Origin: Rhodococcus tibetensis
Lineage (GTDB): Bacteria > Actinomycetota > Actinomycetes > Mycobacteriales > Mycobacteriaceae
Assembly: GCF_024438035.1 (NCBI RefSeq)
Contig: NZ_JANFQF010000024.1
Location: 1 to 64,000, forward strand
Direction: 5' to 3'
DNA length: 64,000 nucleotides
In this document: positions 8,216-16,784 of the stretch, one piece after another
Layout: the number at the start of each line of letters is the position of its first letter
Numbering within the stretch: position 1 is the first letter of the stretch
Position numbers and translations under genes: made by a program
The notes under the pieces: model-generated
Told to the model about the DNA's origin: nothing
Databases searched by the model: none
The model's input: only the letters and a program-made list of their open reading frames with translations

Positions 8216-8770
8216 TCAGCGCTGCGGACGTGTGGTCACCGGCGGAATGGTGATCACCGGACGAGTCGTCGTCGAGGTGGTCGGGGCCGGTGGTGCGGGG
8301 ATCCCCGCCGCGATGCGCGCGTCCGGAGCCTCGGTGGTGGTAATCACCGGAGCCCGTGTGACCGGGGGCTGGGTGACCGGAGCCCGCGTGACCGGGGGCT
8401 GGGTGATCGGGGCAACGCTGACGGTGGGGCGAGGAACGATCGTCGTCACAACCGGAGCCGGCGGCGGAGGCGCCGCCGCGGGAGGCAACGTGGTGGTCGT
8501 GGGGGCGGGCTCGGTGGTGACCGGAACTGCGCGCGGTGTGGTGAGCTCCGCCATCTGCCACGTCGGAGTCGGCGGCACGAACACCTGGTAGGTGGCCGGC
8601 TCGGCACTGTATGCGCCGGCAGCCTGCAATCCTTCCGACGATAGCGGGGGCGGCGCCACATACGCGTTGGTGCTGTCGAAGACCCCGCCCGCAGCGCCCA
8701 CCATCAGGCCCGAGACCGCGGATACAGTGGCAATCGCGAGTGCCCCGATCGCTACGGTTCTGTCGTCCAT
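8216..8770 (-). CDS. Secreted or anchored Pro/Thr-repeat protein
   Basis: The 184-residue product has an N-terminal hydrophobic segment (AIGALAIATVSAVSGLMVGA, about 7-26) usable as a signal or anchor. The remainder is Pro-, Thr- and Ala-rich and ends in tandem decapeptides of the type RAPVTQPPVT (about 120-145). Such stretches commonly span the cell wall or carry O-mannosylation in actinobacteria. It is the upstream member of the same-strand run with the PPE/EspG-like genes, though a 141-base gap separates them. No catalytic domain was seen. Confidence 0.65.
   Translation of the reverse strand: MDDRTVAIGALAIATVSAVSGLMVGAAGGVFDSTNAYVAPPPLSSEGLQAAGAYSAEPATYQVFVPPTPTWQMAELTTPRAVPVTTEPAPTTTTLPPAAAPPPPAPVVTTIVPRPTVSVAPITQPPVTRAPVTQPPVTRAPVITTTEAPDARIAAGIPAPPAPTTSTTTRPVITIPPVTTRPQR
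8340..8410. repeat. 30-bp tandem repeat inside the Pro/Thr-rich gene
   Basis: A 30-base unit beginning GTGACCGGGGGCTGGGTGAC starts at 8358 and again at 8388, with partial copies on both sides. It encodes the decapeptide repeats. Copy number may vary between strains. Confidence 0.8.
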
Positions 8771-8969
8771 TCGCTACCTGTCGTCGGCGTCCAAATGCGT
8801 CCACCATAGAGGGCGTCCCGCTGGGACGCCGCACGTGTACGCCCGCCGAGGGCAGTCGAAGGGTTCGCTCGATAGTTGCCGGGTTCGGTGCACGCTGAGG
8901 ATAACCCTTGCCCGGTACAGCCTCCGCGACCACGATCCATCGGTGTCCATACCGCGCCGACCGGGGGTA

Positions 8970-9065
8970 ATGATGTCTTTACTCGAGAAGTTCTTCCGCA
9001 GCACGCCACTGTCCGCACGAGCCGGGGTGGCTGTCGCTGCGTCCGCCCTCCTCTTCGCTTCGTGA
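8970..9065 (+). CDS. Possible 31-residue small membrane peptide
   Basis: An ATG at 8970 preceded by CGGGGGT opens 31 codons: MMSLLEKFFRST, then PLSARAGVAVAASALLFAS. A charged amphipathic start is followed by a hydrophobic, Ala-rich stretch. Ribosome site and codon use are plausible, but there is no family evidence. It lies alone on the plus strand between minus-strand genes. It could instead be a random open frame. Confidence 0.35.
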   Translation: MMSLLEKFFRSTPLSARAGVAVAASALLFAS

Positions 9066-9085
9066 GCGGTATCGACCTTTCTTCA

Positions 9086-10111
9086 CTAGCTGACCCGTGC
9101 GCACTCATCAACCATGGAGCGTGCAGGAATGCTCACGGGTGTGGACTCACGAATGAAACGACCGATTTCCCGTATCGCCCGTCTGCCCTCGGGGAGGAGC
9201 CCCGCAGCGGCCTGGAAGACGTGAACCTGGCGCTCCCAGATCTGCAGTTCGCAGGGGACACCCGCCTGGGAGAGTCGTTGCGACATCAACTCTGCGTCGA
9301 CGTACACCATTTCGTGCGAACCGGTCTGAATCAGCGCGGGCGGCATCGCGGCGAGGTCGCCGTCCACGGGGGACGTGGACGGTTCGTGCCCGCCGCGTGT
9401 GTCGAGGCGTTCGATGAGCGTGGACAGCGCTCCGACCGCACGCCGAGGGAACACCGCGCACAGGTCGGCGTTGGGATGCGCCAGCTTGTTGACGGGATCG
9501 AGGTCGGTCAGCGGCGACAGCGCGACATCGGCTGCGGGGCGGGGGAGTCCCTGCCGTAGCGCTTCGAGCGTCACCATGAATGTCAGGAACCCACCCGCGG
9601 AGTCACCCGCGATGACGATCCGATCGGCGGTGTAGCCGTGTGCGAGCAGCCATCGGTAGCCGTCGACCCCGTCGTCGACGGCCGCGCGAATAGGGTTCTG
9701 GGGGATCATGCGGTAGGCCACGTTCAAGGTGGACGCCTGGGATTCGGCGGAAATGCGAGACACCATCTGCCGGTGCGAATTGATTCCGCAGCACAGGAAC
9801 GCGCCGCCGTGCAGGTACAGAATGGCCCGGTTACCGAGTTCACCGGCGGGCCGGATCCACTCGGCGCGGCAGTGCGGGAGCCGGATCGGCCTCCGCTGGG
9901 TCCCACGGACGGGGCCGAGGGAGTACCCGAGGTAGTCGACCACCCCGGTTGGCCAGGGCAATTCGGGGTACCGGGCCCAGCCGTCGAGGAAGGGCCGGAC
10001 GGTGCGCCGCAGGGTGTGCGCGAGGGCGGCGGACTGCAGGCTGGCCCCGACGAACTCGCGCCGGGTCAGTGGTAGCGGTGTGGGGCAGAATTCCGCAGTT
10101 GCAGTGCTCAT
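9086..10111 (-). CDS. Alpha/beta-hydrolase, hormone-sensitive-lipase (type IV esterase) family
   Basis: Counting from the ATG at 10111 the enzyme has 341 residues. The oxyanion-hole motif LYLHGGAF (about 97-104) and nucleophile elbow GDSAGG (about 167-172) identify the HSL-like esterase/lipase family; Asp and His of the triad are expected in LSPLTDLDP and in the final QVHVF region. This start was chosen because GAAGGAGG lies about six bases upstream; a longer frame from 10141 lacks a site. It faces away from the WS/DGAT gene, suggesting possible shared control of neutral-lipid synthesis and breakdown, but substrate is unknown. Confidence 0.85.
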   Translation of the reverse strand: MSTATAEFCPTPLPLTRREFVGASLQSAALAHTLRRTVRPFLDGWARYPELPWPTGVVDYLGYSLGPVRGTQRRPIRLPHCRAEWIRPAGELGNRAILYLHGGAFLCCGINSHRQMVSRISAESQASTLNVAYRMIPQNPIRAAVDDGVDGYRWLLAHGYTADRIVIAGDSAGGFLTFMVTLEALRQGLPRPAADVALSPLTDLDPVNKLAHPNADLCAVFPRRAVGALSTLIERLDTRGGHEPSTSPVDGDLAAMPPALIQTGSHEMVYVDAELMSQRLSQAGVPCELQIWERQVHVFQAAAGLLPEGRRAIREIGRFIRESTPVSIPARSMVDECARVS

Positions 10112-10285
10112 GGCCTGCCTCCTTCGGTCTTCGGTACCCATGACGCAGCGTGGGTGGCGTCACCTCATTCGCGCCGTACGATCTATATCGGAGTTGTGCG
10201 CACGGACGCTACGCCCGACGTACCATCCACAGGAAAGTCGTAATGGGATAGTGACCGAGCGGGGGTGAACGTCCAGGTGGGGATC

Positions 10286-11653
10286 ATGCCGGTTACCGAT
10301 TCGATATTCCTGTTAGGCGAATCGAGGGAGCATCCGATGCATGTCGGGTCGCTCGAGTTGTTCACACCACCCGAGGATGCCGGGCCCGACTACGTCAAGA
10401 CGATGCTCGAGGCGATGCTGTCGCACACGACCGTCGACTCCACGTTCCGTAAGAAGCCACAGGGGCCCGTCGGCAGTGTCGGCAACCTGTGGTGGGCAGA
10501 CGAGGGCGATGTCGATCTCGAGTACCACGTTCGTCATTCGGCGCTGCCGGCGCCGTGCCGGGTGCGGGAGTTGCTCACGCTCACCTCGCGGTTGCACGGC
10601 ACGCTCCTCGATCGTCACCGCCCCCTGTGGGAGATGTACGTGATCGAGGGACTCAGCGACGGGCGGTTCGCGATCTACACCAAGTTCCATCATTCGCTGA
10701 TGGACGGCGTATCCGGGCTCCGGTTGCTGCAGCGCACCCTGACCACCGACCCCACCGTGCGTGATGCGCCGCCGCCGTGGAACCTGCCCCGCCGGGAAGC
10801 CCATCGGGACGGCGGTGGCGGTCCCGACCTCGGATCGGTGCTCGGCGGTCTGCGCCGCGCGGCCGGTGAGGTGGCCGGTCTCGCACCCGCGACCCTGCGC
10901 ATCGCCCGCACTGCGCTGGGGCAGCACGACATGAAGTTTCCGTACGAGGCACCCAAGACGATGCTCAACGTCCCGATCGGTGGCGCGCGGCGCTTTGCCG
11001 CCCAGTCGTGGCCGCTCGAGCGCGTCAATGCCGTGCGCAAGGCAGTGGGGGTCAGTGTCAACGACGTCGTGCTCGCCATGTGCGCGGGAGCGTTGCGCCA
11101 CTACCTGACCGAGCAGGACGGCTTGCCGGACGCGCCGCTCATCGCGATGGTTCCCGTCTCCTTGCGCGACGAGAAGAAGGCGGACGCCGGGGGCAACTCC
11201 GTCGGGGTCACGCTGTGCAATCTGGCGACGGACATCGAGGACCCGGCCGATCGGCTGTCGGCCATCTCGGCGTCCATGTCCCAGGGGAAGGAACTGTTCA
11301 GCAGCCTCACGCCGATGCAGGCCCTCGCGTGGTCGGCGGTGAACATGTCGCCGATCGCCCTGACCCCGGTTCCGGGCTTCGTGCGCCTCACGCCCCCACC
11401 GTTCAACGTGATCATCTCCAACGTTCCCGGTCCGCGGAAGACGATGTACTGGAACGGTTCCCGTCTCGACGGCCTCTACCCGACGTCGGTGGTGTTGGAC
11501 GGGCAGGCCCTCAACATCACCCTCACCAACAACGGTGACAATCTCGACTTCGGGGTGGTGGGATGCAGACGGTCGGTGCCGAGCCTGCAGCGAATTCTGA
11601 TCCATCTCGAAACGGCCCTCGCCGAACTGGAGAAGGCGCTCGTGGTGAAGTAA
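10286..11653 (+). CDS. WS/DGAT: wax ester synthase / acyl-CoA:diacylglycerol acyltransferase
   Basis: The 455-residue enzyme makes triacylglycerols or wax esters from acyl-CoA, the storage lipids typical of Rhodococcus. It has the active-site motif HHSLMDG (about 135-141) in the first domain, PLWEMYVIEGL just before it, and the second-domain markers SVNDVVLAMCAGALR and NVIISNVPGP. The usual family start is MP.TDS.FLL, which favours the ATG at 10286 with GGTGGGG close upstream; a GTG at 10265 would add seven residues but has no properly spaced site. Rhodococcus genomes carry many paralogues, so I give no atf number. Confidence 0.92.
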   Translation: MPVTDSIFLLGESREHPMHVGSLELFTPPEDAGPDYVKTMLEAMLSHTTVDSTFRKKPQGPVGSVGNLWWADEGDVDLEYHVRHSALPAPCRVRELLTLTSRLHGTLLDRHRPLWEMYVIEGLSDGRFAIYTKFHHSLMDGVSGLRLLQRTLTTDPTVRDAPPPWNLPRREAHRDGGGGPDLGSVLGGLRRAAGEVAGLAPATLRIARTALGQHDMKFPYEAPKTMLNVPIGGARRFAAQSWPLERVNAVRKAVGVSVNDVVLAMCAGALRHYLTEQDGLPDAPLIAMVPVSLRDEKKADAGGNSVGVTLCNLATDIEDPADRLSAISASMSQGKELFSSLTPMQALAWSAVNMSPIALTPVPGFVRLTPPPFNVIISNVPGPRKTMYWNGSRLDGLYPTSVVLDGQALNITLTNNGDNLDFGVVGCRRSVPSLQRILIHLETALAELEKALVVK

Positions 11654-11682
11654 TGCTGCTGTGAGCTGGTGACGCGGCGTGG

Positions 11683-12495
11683 TCAGCCGCGCCGCGACTC
11701 CTGCTCTACGAGCGCGCGCTTCGACTCCTCGTGCAAGACCTCGAGGAGTTCGTGTTCGACATCCGCGAACTCGGGGGAGGTCATCATCGACAGCTCCCGG
11801 GGCCGTGGCAGATCCACGGACACTTCGCGTCGGACGGTGGCGGGTCGTGCGGAGAGCACGACCACCCGGTCCGATAGGTACACGGCCTCACGAATGTCGT
11901 GGGTGATCATCAGTACCGTCCACCGATAGCGCTGCCAGACTTCCTGCAACCAGGCCTGCATCTCGGTGCGGGTCAACGAATCCAGGGCACCGAACGGTTC
12001 GTCGAGGAGGAGGACGGGACGTTCCTGCACGACGGTGCGGAGCATCGCGGCGCGTTGCCGCATCCCACCCGACAACTGGCTGGGTCGCGCGTCCTCGAAC
12101 CCGGCGAGGCCGAATACGGGGAAGAGGGCGCGGGCGCGCTTCCGTGCATCGCGCCGGGGCATGCCCTGCACCTCCAGGCCGAGGGTGGTGTTGTCGAGGA
12201 CGGTGCGCCACGGGAAGAGGAGATCCTTCTGCGGCATGTAGGCACACTGTGCGGAACCGCCACCGGCCGCGGGCACGGGCGTACCGCCGATCGTGACGGT
12301 TCCCGAGTCGGGTCGGTCGAGGCCGGCGAGCATCGCGAACGCCGTGCTCTTCCCGCACCCACTCGGTCCGATGACCGACACGAACTCGCCCGGCTCGACG
12401 GTGAAAGAGACGTTGTCGAGAACGGGCCGAACGCCCCCGCGGACGGGGAATGCCTTGGACAGCCCGGACAGTTCGACCCGCGCGTCGTCAGTCAT
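11683..12495 (-). CDS. thiZ: ABC importer ATPase, thiamine-precursor uptake (ThiZ-like)
   Basis: The ATPase has 270 residues from the ATG at 12495, chosen because GAGGGGCC precedes it. It shows Walker A GPSGCGKST, Q-loop MPQKDLLFPW, signature LSGGMRQR, Walker B VLLLDEPFGALD and switch His in ITHDIREA. This is the pattern of the nitrate/taurine/pyrimidine importer subfamily. It overlaps the permease gene by eight bases and is last in an operon with a binding protein, TenA and a TPP riboswitch. So it most probably powers import of a thiamine-breakdown pyrimidine. Symbol assigned by context. Confidence 0.8.
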   Translation of the reverse strand: MTDDARVELSGLSKAFPVRGGVRPVLDNVSFTVEPGEFVSVIGPSGCGKSTAFAMLAGLDRPDSGTVTIGGTPVPAAGGGSAQCAYMPQKDLLFPWRTVLDNTTLGLEVQGMPRRDARKRARALFPVFGLAGFEDARPSQLSGGMRQRAAMLRTVVQERPVLLLDEPFGALDSLTRTEMQAWLQEVWQRYRWTVLMITHDIREAVYLSDRVVVLSARPATVRREVSVDLPRPRELSMMTSPEFADVEHELLEVLHEESKRALVEQESRRG

Positions 12496-13309
12496 TGCGG
12501 CCCCTCTCGGCAGCGATCCACGGCGCGACGGCACGTTCGACCGCGAAGGTGACCAGGTAGAGGCTGACACTGATCACCGCAGTCACCAACACCGCGGCCA
12601 GAACCAGGTCGGTCCGGAACGAGTTCTTCTGGGTGGCCATGTAGATGCCCAGACCCGAGGTGGCACCAACGTATTCGGCGAACACCGCTCCCACGACGGC
12701 GTAGGTGATGCCGATGCGCAGGGCCGTGAAGAAGCGTGGGATCGCCGACGGCAGCCGGAGGTAGCGGAACTCCTGCCACCGGGACGCTCCCATGCTGCGC
12801 AGCAGTGACCCGGCTTCCCGATCGGCCGCTGCGAAACCTTCGATCAGGCCGATCGTCATCGGGAAGAATGTGGCGAGCGCGATGACGAGCACCTTGGGCA
12901 GCAGACCGAAGCCGAACCAGATGATCATGAGTGGTGCGATCGCGATGATGGGCAGCGTCTGCGACACCACGAACAACGGCACGAATGCGCGCCGCAGCCA
13001 CGGAGAGAAATCGACCAGAACCGCGAGTGCCCAGGCGCACAGCAGAGATACGGCAAAGCCGATGATCGTGACCTGCAGGGTGGCCGAGGCGTGTCCCGCG
13101 ATGATGTCCCGGGCGCGCCACCCCTGCGCGACGACGCGTAGCGGCGACGGCAGCACTTGCGGACGGATCCCGCTGACGCTCACATAGACCTGCCAGGCGA
13201 GCACCAGTGCCACGACGACCACCAGCGCGGGGAGTCCCCGCCGCAGGACCGAGGACGTCCCCGGCCCCGCCGCGCGGGAACTCGTCTCAGGGTGTGTCGA
13301 GGTACTCAT
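12488..13309 (-). CDS. thiX: ABC importer permease, thiamine-precursor uptake (ThiX-like)
   Basis: The 273-residue protein has about six membrane helices. Its cytoplasmic coupling loop EGFAAADREAGSLLRSMGA contains the EAA signature by which BPD-type permeases touch their ATPase. It overlaps the binding-protein gene by 23 bases and the ATPase gene by eight, so all three should be made together. The family (SsuC/TauC/ThiX) does not itself fix the substrate; the riboswitch and TenA do. Confidence 0.8.
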   Translation of the reverse strand: MSTSTHPETSSRAAGPGTSSVLRRGLPALVVVVALVLAWQVYVSVSGIRPQVLPSPLRVVAQGWRARDIIAGHASATLQVTIIGFAVSLLCAWALAVLVDFSPWLRRAFVPLFVVSQTLPIIAIAPLMIIWFGFGLLPKVLVIALATFFPMTIGLIEGFAAADREAGSLLRSMGASRWQEFRYLRLPSAIPRFFTALRIGITYAVVGAVFAEYVGATSGLGIYMATQKNSFRTDLVLAAVLVTAVISVSLYLVTFAVERAVAPWIAAERGRND

Positions 13310-14327
13310 TGGTGAAATACGTCGACCAGTCGGGCTCGGCGGTCAACGGCGCTCCGTCGGGTCCGGTCAGCAAGCCGTGCTCGAACAGGAATCCCGAGTA
13401 CCCTGCCCACTTCTCGGTGGTCTGGGTACCGACGGTTCCGGCGGCATCCACCATGTACTGGGACGAGAGCATCTGCTGGCTCTCCCGCACCAACGACTCG
13501 TCCGGGAACGCACCGGGATTGGCGTCGATCAGCATCTGCGCGGCCTGATCGGGCTGCTCGGCCGCGAACTGGTAACCCCGCTGCAGTGCCTGGACGAACT
13601 TCCGTGCCTCCTCGGGGTGGTCGGCCATCCATCCTTCGTTGCCCTCGATCACGAGCGCATACGCGTCGGGAAAACCGAAGTCCGTGTAGTGGAAGTACCG
13701 CATCGGCGTTCCCTGGTGCTCGGCCTCGATGCCTTCCCAGGCGAAGAACGACACGGTGAAGTCGGCGGTGCCGGAGTAGACCGCCTCGTACGCGGACGTG
13801 CCGAGGGTGACCGTGGTGAACTCACCCTTGCCGCCGTCGTTGCGGATGATCTGTTTCAGCGTCGCTTCACCGTCGGGGTCGGCGAAGCCGGCGTAAATCT
13901 TGCCGTCCAGATCCCTGGGCCGGGTGATGTCTGCGCGGTCGGCCTTGACCGCGATGCCCGTGGCCCAGTGCTGCAGGGGCGCGAGCACGGACTTCGTCTG
14001 GGCACCCGCAGCCTTGGAGAACGTCGCCGAACTCTGGAAGCTCACACCGAACTCCGCGTTCCCGGCGTCGACGAGCGTGTCGGGCGACGTGTCGTTGTAC
14101 GGCAGAACCTCCACGTCGAGTCCGGCGTCGGCGAAGTACCCCTGTTCGAGGGCGACGGACAAACCCGTGTGGTTGGTGTTGGGCGTCCAGTCGAGGGCGA
14201 ACCGGATGGTGTCGTCCGACGACCCGTTGTTCGCGCACCCGGACAGCACCGAGAGGGCGGAGACGAGGACGATGGCTGCCGTGGCGGCGCGCTTCGTGCG
14301 CGCGAAGAACCTCACGACTTCGGCCAC
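13287..14327 (-). CDS. thiY: Substrate-binding lipoprotein for thiamine pyrimidine precursor (ThiY-like)
   Basis: The 346-residue protein has a lipoprotein signal: IVLVSALSVLSGCANNG with the lipid-bearing Cys at about 31. It then has FALDWTPNTNHTGLSVALEQ, the opening strand typical of the NMT1/ThiY family. That family binds formyl-aminopyrimidine or hydroxymethylpyrimidine, products of thiamine decay. Its start overlaps the tenA stop by 16 bases. Together with TenA it salvages base-degraded thiamine in B. subtilis-type pathways; that chemistry here is inferred from family and context. Confidence 0.82.
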   Translation of the reverse strand: MAEVVRFFARTKRAATAAIVLVSALSVLSGCANNGSSDDTIRFALDWTPNTNHTGLSVALEQGYFADAGLDVEVLPYNDTSPDTLVDAGNAEFGVSFQSSATFSKAAGAQTKSVLAPLQHWATGIAVKADRADITRPRDLDGKIYAGFADPDGEATLKQIIRNDGGKGEFTTVTLGTSAYEAVYSGTADFTVSFFAWEGIEAEHQGTPMRYFHYTDFGFPDAYALVIEGNEGWMADHPEEARKFVQALQRGYQFAAEQPDQAAQMLIDANPGAFPDESLVRESQQMLSSQYMVDAAGTVGTQTTEKWAGYSGFLFEHGLLTGPDGAPLTAEPDWSTYFTNEYLDTP

Positions 14328-15034
14328 TTCTGCTCGTTCAGCGCGGTATCCCAGAACAGGAGTTCGTACCGGCTGGCGACGACGAACGCCTCGACCATGG
14401 CCTCACGTTGCGCTTCGGTGGCGGCATCGGCGGCAGCGTCCACCAGTTCGCGGGCGGTGGCCACGGCTACGTGGAACTCCTCGGCGTCGTACGTGGTCAC
14501 CCACTGGGCGTAGGGATGCGACGGATCCGCGGAGAGCACCTCGCGGGCGCTCGCGGCGAGTCGCCGTCCCACGTCGGCATAGATCCAGAAGCAGGGGAGT
14601 ACCGCAGCCGCGGCAACCGGATACGGCTCGGTGGCGGCGACGGCCGTCAGATAGGAGACGTACCCGAGGCACGCCTGCGAATGCTGCGGCTGAGCATCCG
14701 ATGCGGGCAACTTCCCACCACTGAGCAGATTCTGGTGCAAGCTGGCCTCGACGGTGGCAGCCGTGGCGGCGGAGTTGGCCCAGAATCCGGCCGCGACCGG
14801 GTCCGGGGCATGCGCGGCCACCAATGACAGGGCTTTCGCGTACCCGGTGAGGTACAGCAAGTCCTGCTCGATGTACGTGCGGAACACGTCCAGTGGAAGC
14901 GTGCCGTCACCGAGACGGCGGAGGAATTCGAGCTCGTCGATCGCTTCCCGTAACACCTTGGTGCGGTCCCACAAGTGGTCCGTGAATCGGGTGTGCCGGC
15001 CCACGACGGCGGCACTATGGACAGAGCTGTTCAC
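14312..15034 (-). CDS. tenA: TenA-family aminopyrimidine aminohydrolase (thiaminase II)
   Basis: TenA turns aminomethyl-aminopyrimidine from degraded thiamine into hydroxymethylpyrimidine for reuse. The 240-residue protein keeps the three active-site residues expected from B. subtilis TenA: Asp58 in YIEQDLLYL, Cys148 in LPCFWIYADVG and Glu224 in YELLFWDTA. It is therefore of the cysteine-type TenA class. The GTG at 15034 begins six bases past the 3' strand of a TPP riboswitch. It is the first gene of the operon with the ABC importer. Confidence 0.92.
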   Translation of the reverse strand: MNSSVHSAAVVGRHTRFTDHLWDRTKVLREAIDELEFLRRLGDGTLPLDVFRTYIEQDLLYLTGYAKALSLVAAHAPDPVAAGFWANSAATAATVEASLHQNLLSGGKLPASDAQPQHSQACLGYVSYLTAVAATEPYPVAAAAVLPCFWIYADVGRRLAASAREVLSADPSHPYAQWVTTYDAEEFHVAVATARELVDAAADAATEAQREAMVEAFVVASRYELLFWDTALNEQKWPKS

Positions 15035-15039
15035 TACGA

Positions 15040-15118
15040 TGACATCCCTTCGTCAGCATTACCTGAGCAGGTTCCCGGGTGTGATCTCAGCCCCGCCCGT
15101 GCGGAGCACCCCGTGTCA
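15040..15118 (-). promoter_or_regulatory. TPP riboswitch (THI element)
   Basis: Read on the minus strand, the segment contains ACACGGGGTGC, then GGGGCTGAGATCACACCCG, GAACCTG and CAGGTAATGCTGACGAAGGGA in order. These are the conserved blocks of the THI box: CTGAGA and ACCC for the pyrimidine pocket, AATGC..CGAAGGGA for the pyrophosphate side. TGACA (15114-15118) can pair with TGTCA (15040-15044) to close stem P1. GAAGGGA doubles as the only purine-rich ribosome site before the GTG at 15034, so thiamine pyrophosphate binding probably hides it and blocks translation. Confidence 0.95.
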
Positions 15119-15230
15119 GAACAAGCCGACCCTAGCACCGGCCCCCAGGAGAGTGGAAAAGCCCTTCACCCGGACGTCCCTGTACATCGTTGGTACCTTG
15201 GCCGGAGATTCCCGGTGAGGAGATTCAGTC

Positions 15231-16784
15231 GTGGAAGTCGAGAAGTCCGGCGACACGCTGGTCGTCCGCGCCCGCGACGGCGCGGTATGCGGGCATGCCG
15301 ACGGCGACGTCTACGCATGGAAGGGCATCCCGTTCGCGGCCGCCCCCGTCGGCGCACTGCGCTTCCGGGCTCCCGTCTCGCCGCCACAGTGGACGGGTGT
15401 GCGTGACTGCGCCACCTTCGGACCCATGGCGCCGCAGGGACACGGCACTGCCGTGCCTATCGACGCGGGACTCGATATGGACGAGGACTGCCTCTCGATC
15501 AACGTGTGGGCCCCGGAACCGGATGGCACACCACGGCCGGTGATGGTGTGGATACACGGGGGTGCTTACTGCTTGGGAACGGCGGCGCAGAGCATCTATG
15601 ACGGGCGCATCCTGTCCACCGTCGGGGACGTGGTGGTGGTGTCGTTCAACTACCGGGTGGGTGCGCTCGGCTTCCTCGACTTGTCGTCGTTCTCCTCGGC
15701 CGAGCACGAGTTCGAGACGAACATCGGGTTGCGCGATCAAGTCGCGGCGTTGGCATGGGTGCGTGACAACATCTCGGCCTTCGGCGGGGATCCGGACGAG
15801 GTGACAGTGTTCGGCGAGTCGTCCGGCGCCGGCTCGATCACCACACTGATGACCTGTCCGACCGCGGAAGGACTGTTTCACCGCGCAATCGCGCAAAGCC
15901 CACCGGCGACCTCCGTTTACGGGAGCGAGCGCGCCGCCACGGTGGCCCGGCAATTCCTCGACATCGTGGGGCTGGAGCCGGAAGAGTCCGCCACTCTGCT
16001 CCGCCTTCCGTACGACCGGATCATCGAGGCCAGCGACACTCTGGTCAACGAGGTGCCCACCAAGATCCCCGGCACGCTTGCCATGGCACCCGTCGTCGAC
16101 CGCGACTTCCTGCCGCGGTACCCGGTGGCGGCGTTCCAGAAGGGCTACTCCCACCGTATTCCCCTCATCATCGGGTCCAACAAGGACGAGTCCTCGCTGT
16201 TCAAGTTGATGAAGTCGCCCTTGCTCCCGGTAACGTCCGATTCGGTGCAGGAGATGCTCCGTGCCATCGCCGCCGACCATCCCGACCTCCCCGCCAACCG
16301 GCTCGCCGACATCCTGGCCGCCTACCCGGACCGCGGAAAATCACGGGGTGCGCTGGCGATGTCCCGCGACGCCGCGTTCCGGATGCCCGCCCTGTGGGTG
16401 GCCGACGCGCACAGTCGCCATTCACCGACGTGGATGTACCGGTTCGATGCCGCGACCCCGATCCTCAAGGCTGCGCGCATCGGGGCGGGACACGCCACCG
16501 AGCTGCCCTACGTGTTCGGCAACTTCGGCACCCTGAACGTCGATCCCACGTTCTGGCTGGGCGGGCGAAAGACGGCGCTGGAGGTGTCGGGTCGCGTCCA
16601 GCGCCGATGGCTCGCCTTCGTCCGGCACAGTGTTCCGGCGGCGTTGGACGGGTCGAAACACTGGGCGCCGTACGACGAGGACACTCGCGCGACGTTGTTG
16701 ATCGACAGCTCCGACACCCTCGTGAAGGACCCGGACCGTGACATGCGTCTGGCCTGGGGCAACGAGGTGATGGGCTTCAGCTGA
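15231..16784 (+). CDS. Type B carboxylesterase (para-nitrobenzyl esterase family)
   Basis: The 517-residue enzyme has the nucleophile elbow FGESSGAGS (Ser about 197), the oxyanion-hole region VWIHGGAYCLG (about 105-115) and an early EDCLSINVW, the classic type B esterase marks. It should hydrolyse carboxylic esters; natural substrate unknown. The GTG start has GAGGAG eight bases upstream. No signal peptide, so cytoplasmic. Its end overlaps the convergent MFS gene by eight bases. Confidence 0.9.
   Translation: MEVEKSGDTLVVRARDGAVCGHADGDVYAWKGIPFAAAPVGALRFRAPVSPPQWTGVRDCATFGPMAPQGHGTAVPIDAGLDMDEDCLSINVWAPEPDGTPRPVMVWIHGGAYCLGTAAQSIYDGRILSTVGDVVVVSFNYRVGALGFLDLSSFSSAEHEFETNIGLRDQVAALAWVRDNISAFGGDPDEVTVFGESSGAGSITTLMTCPTAEGLFHRAIAQSPPATSVYGSERAATVARQFLDIVGLEPEESATLLRLPYDRIIEASDTLVNEVPTKIPGTLAMAPVVDRDFLPRYPVAAFQKGYSHRIPLIIGSNKDESSLFKLMKSPLLPVTSDSVQEMLRAIAADHPDLPANRLADILAAYPDRGKSRGALAMSRDAAFRMPALWVADAHSRHSPTWMYRFDAATPILKAARIGAGHATELPYVFGNFGTLNVDPTFWLGGRKTALEVSGRVQRRWLAFVRHSVPAALDGSKHWAPYDEDTRATLLIDSSDTLVKDPDRDMRLAWGNEVMGFS

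Noticed and set aside
8340..8410. Possible CRISPR array
   Set aside because: The 30-base units are contiguous with no spacers and encode in-frame decapeptides.
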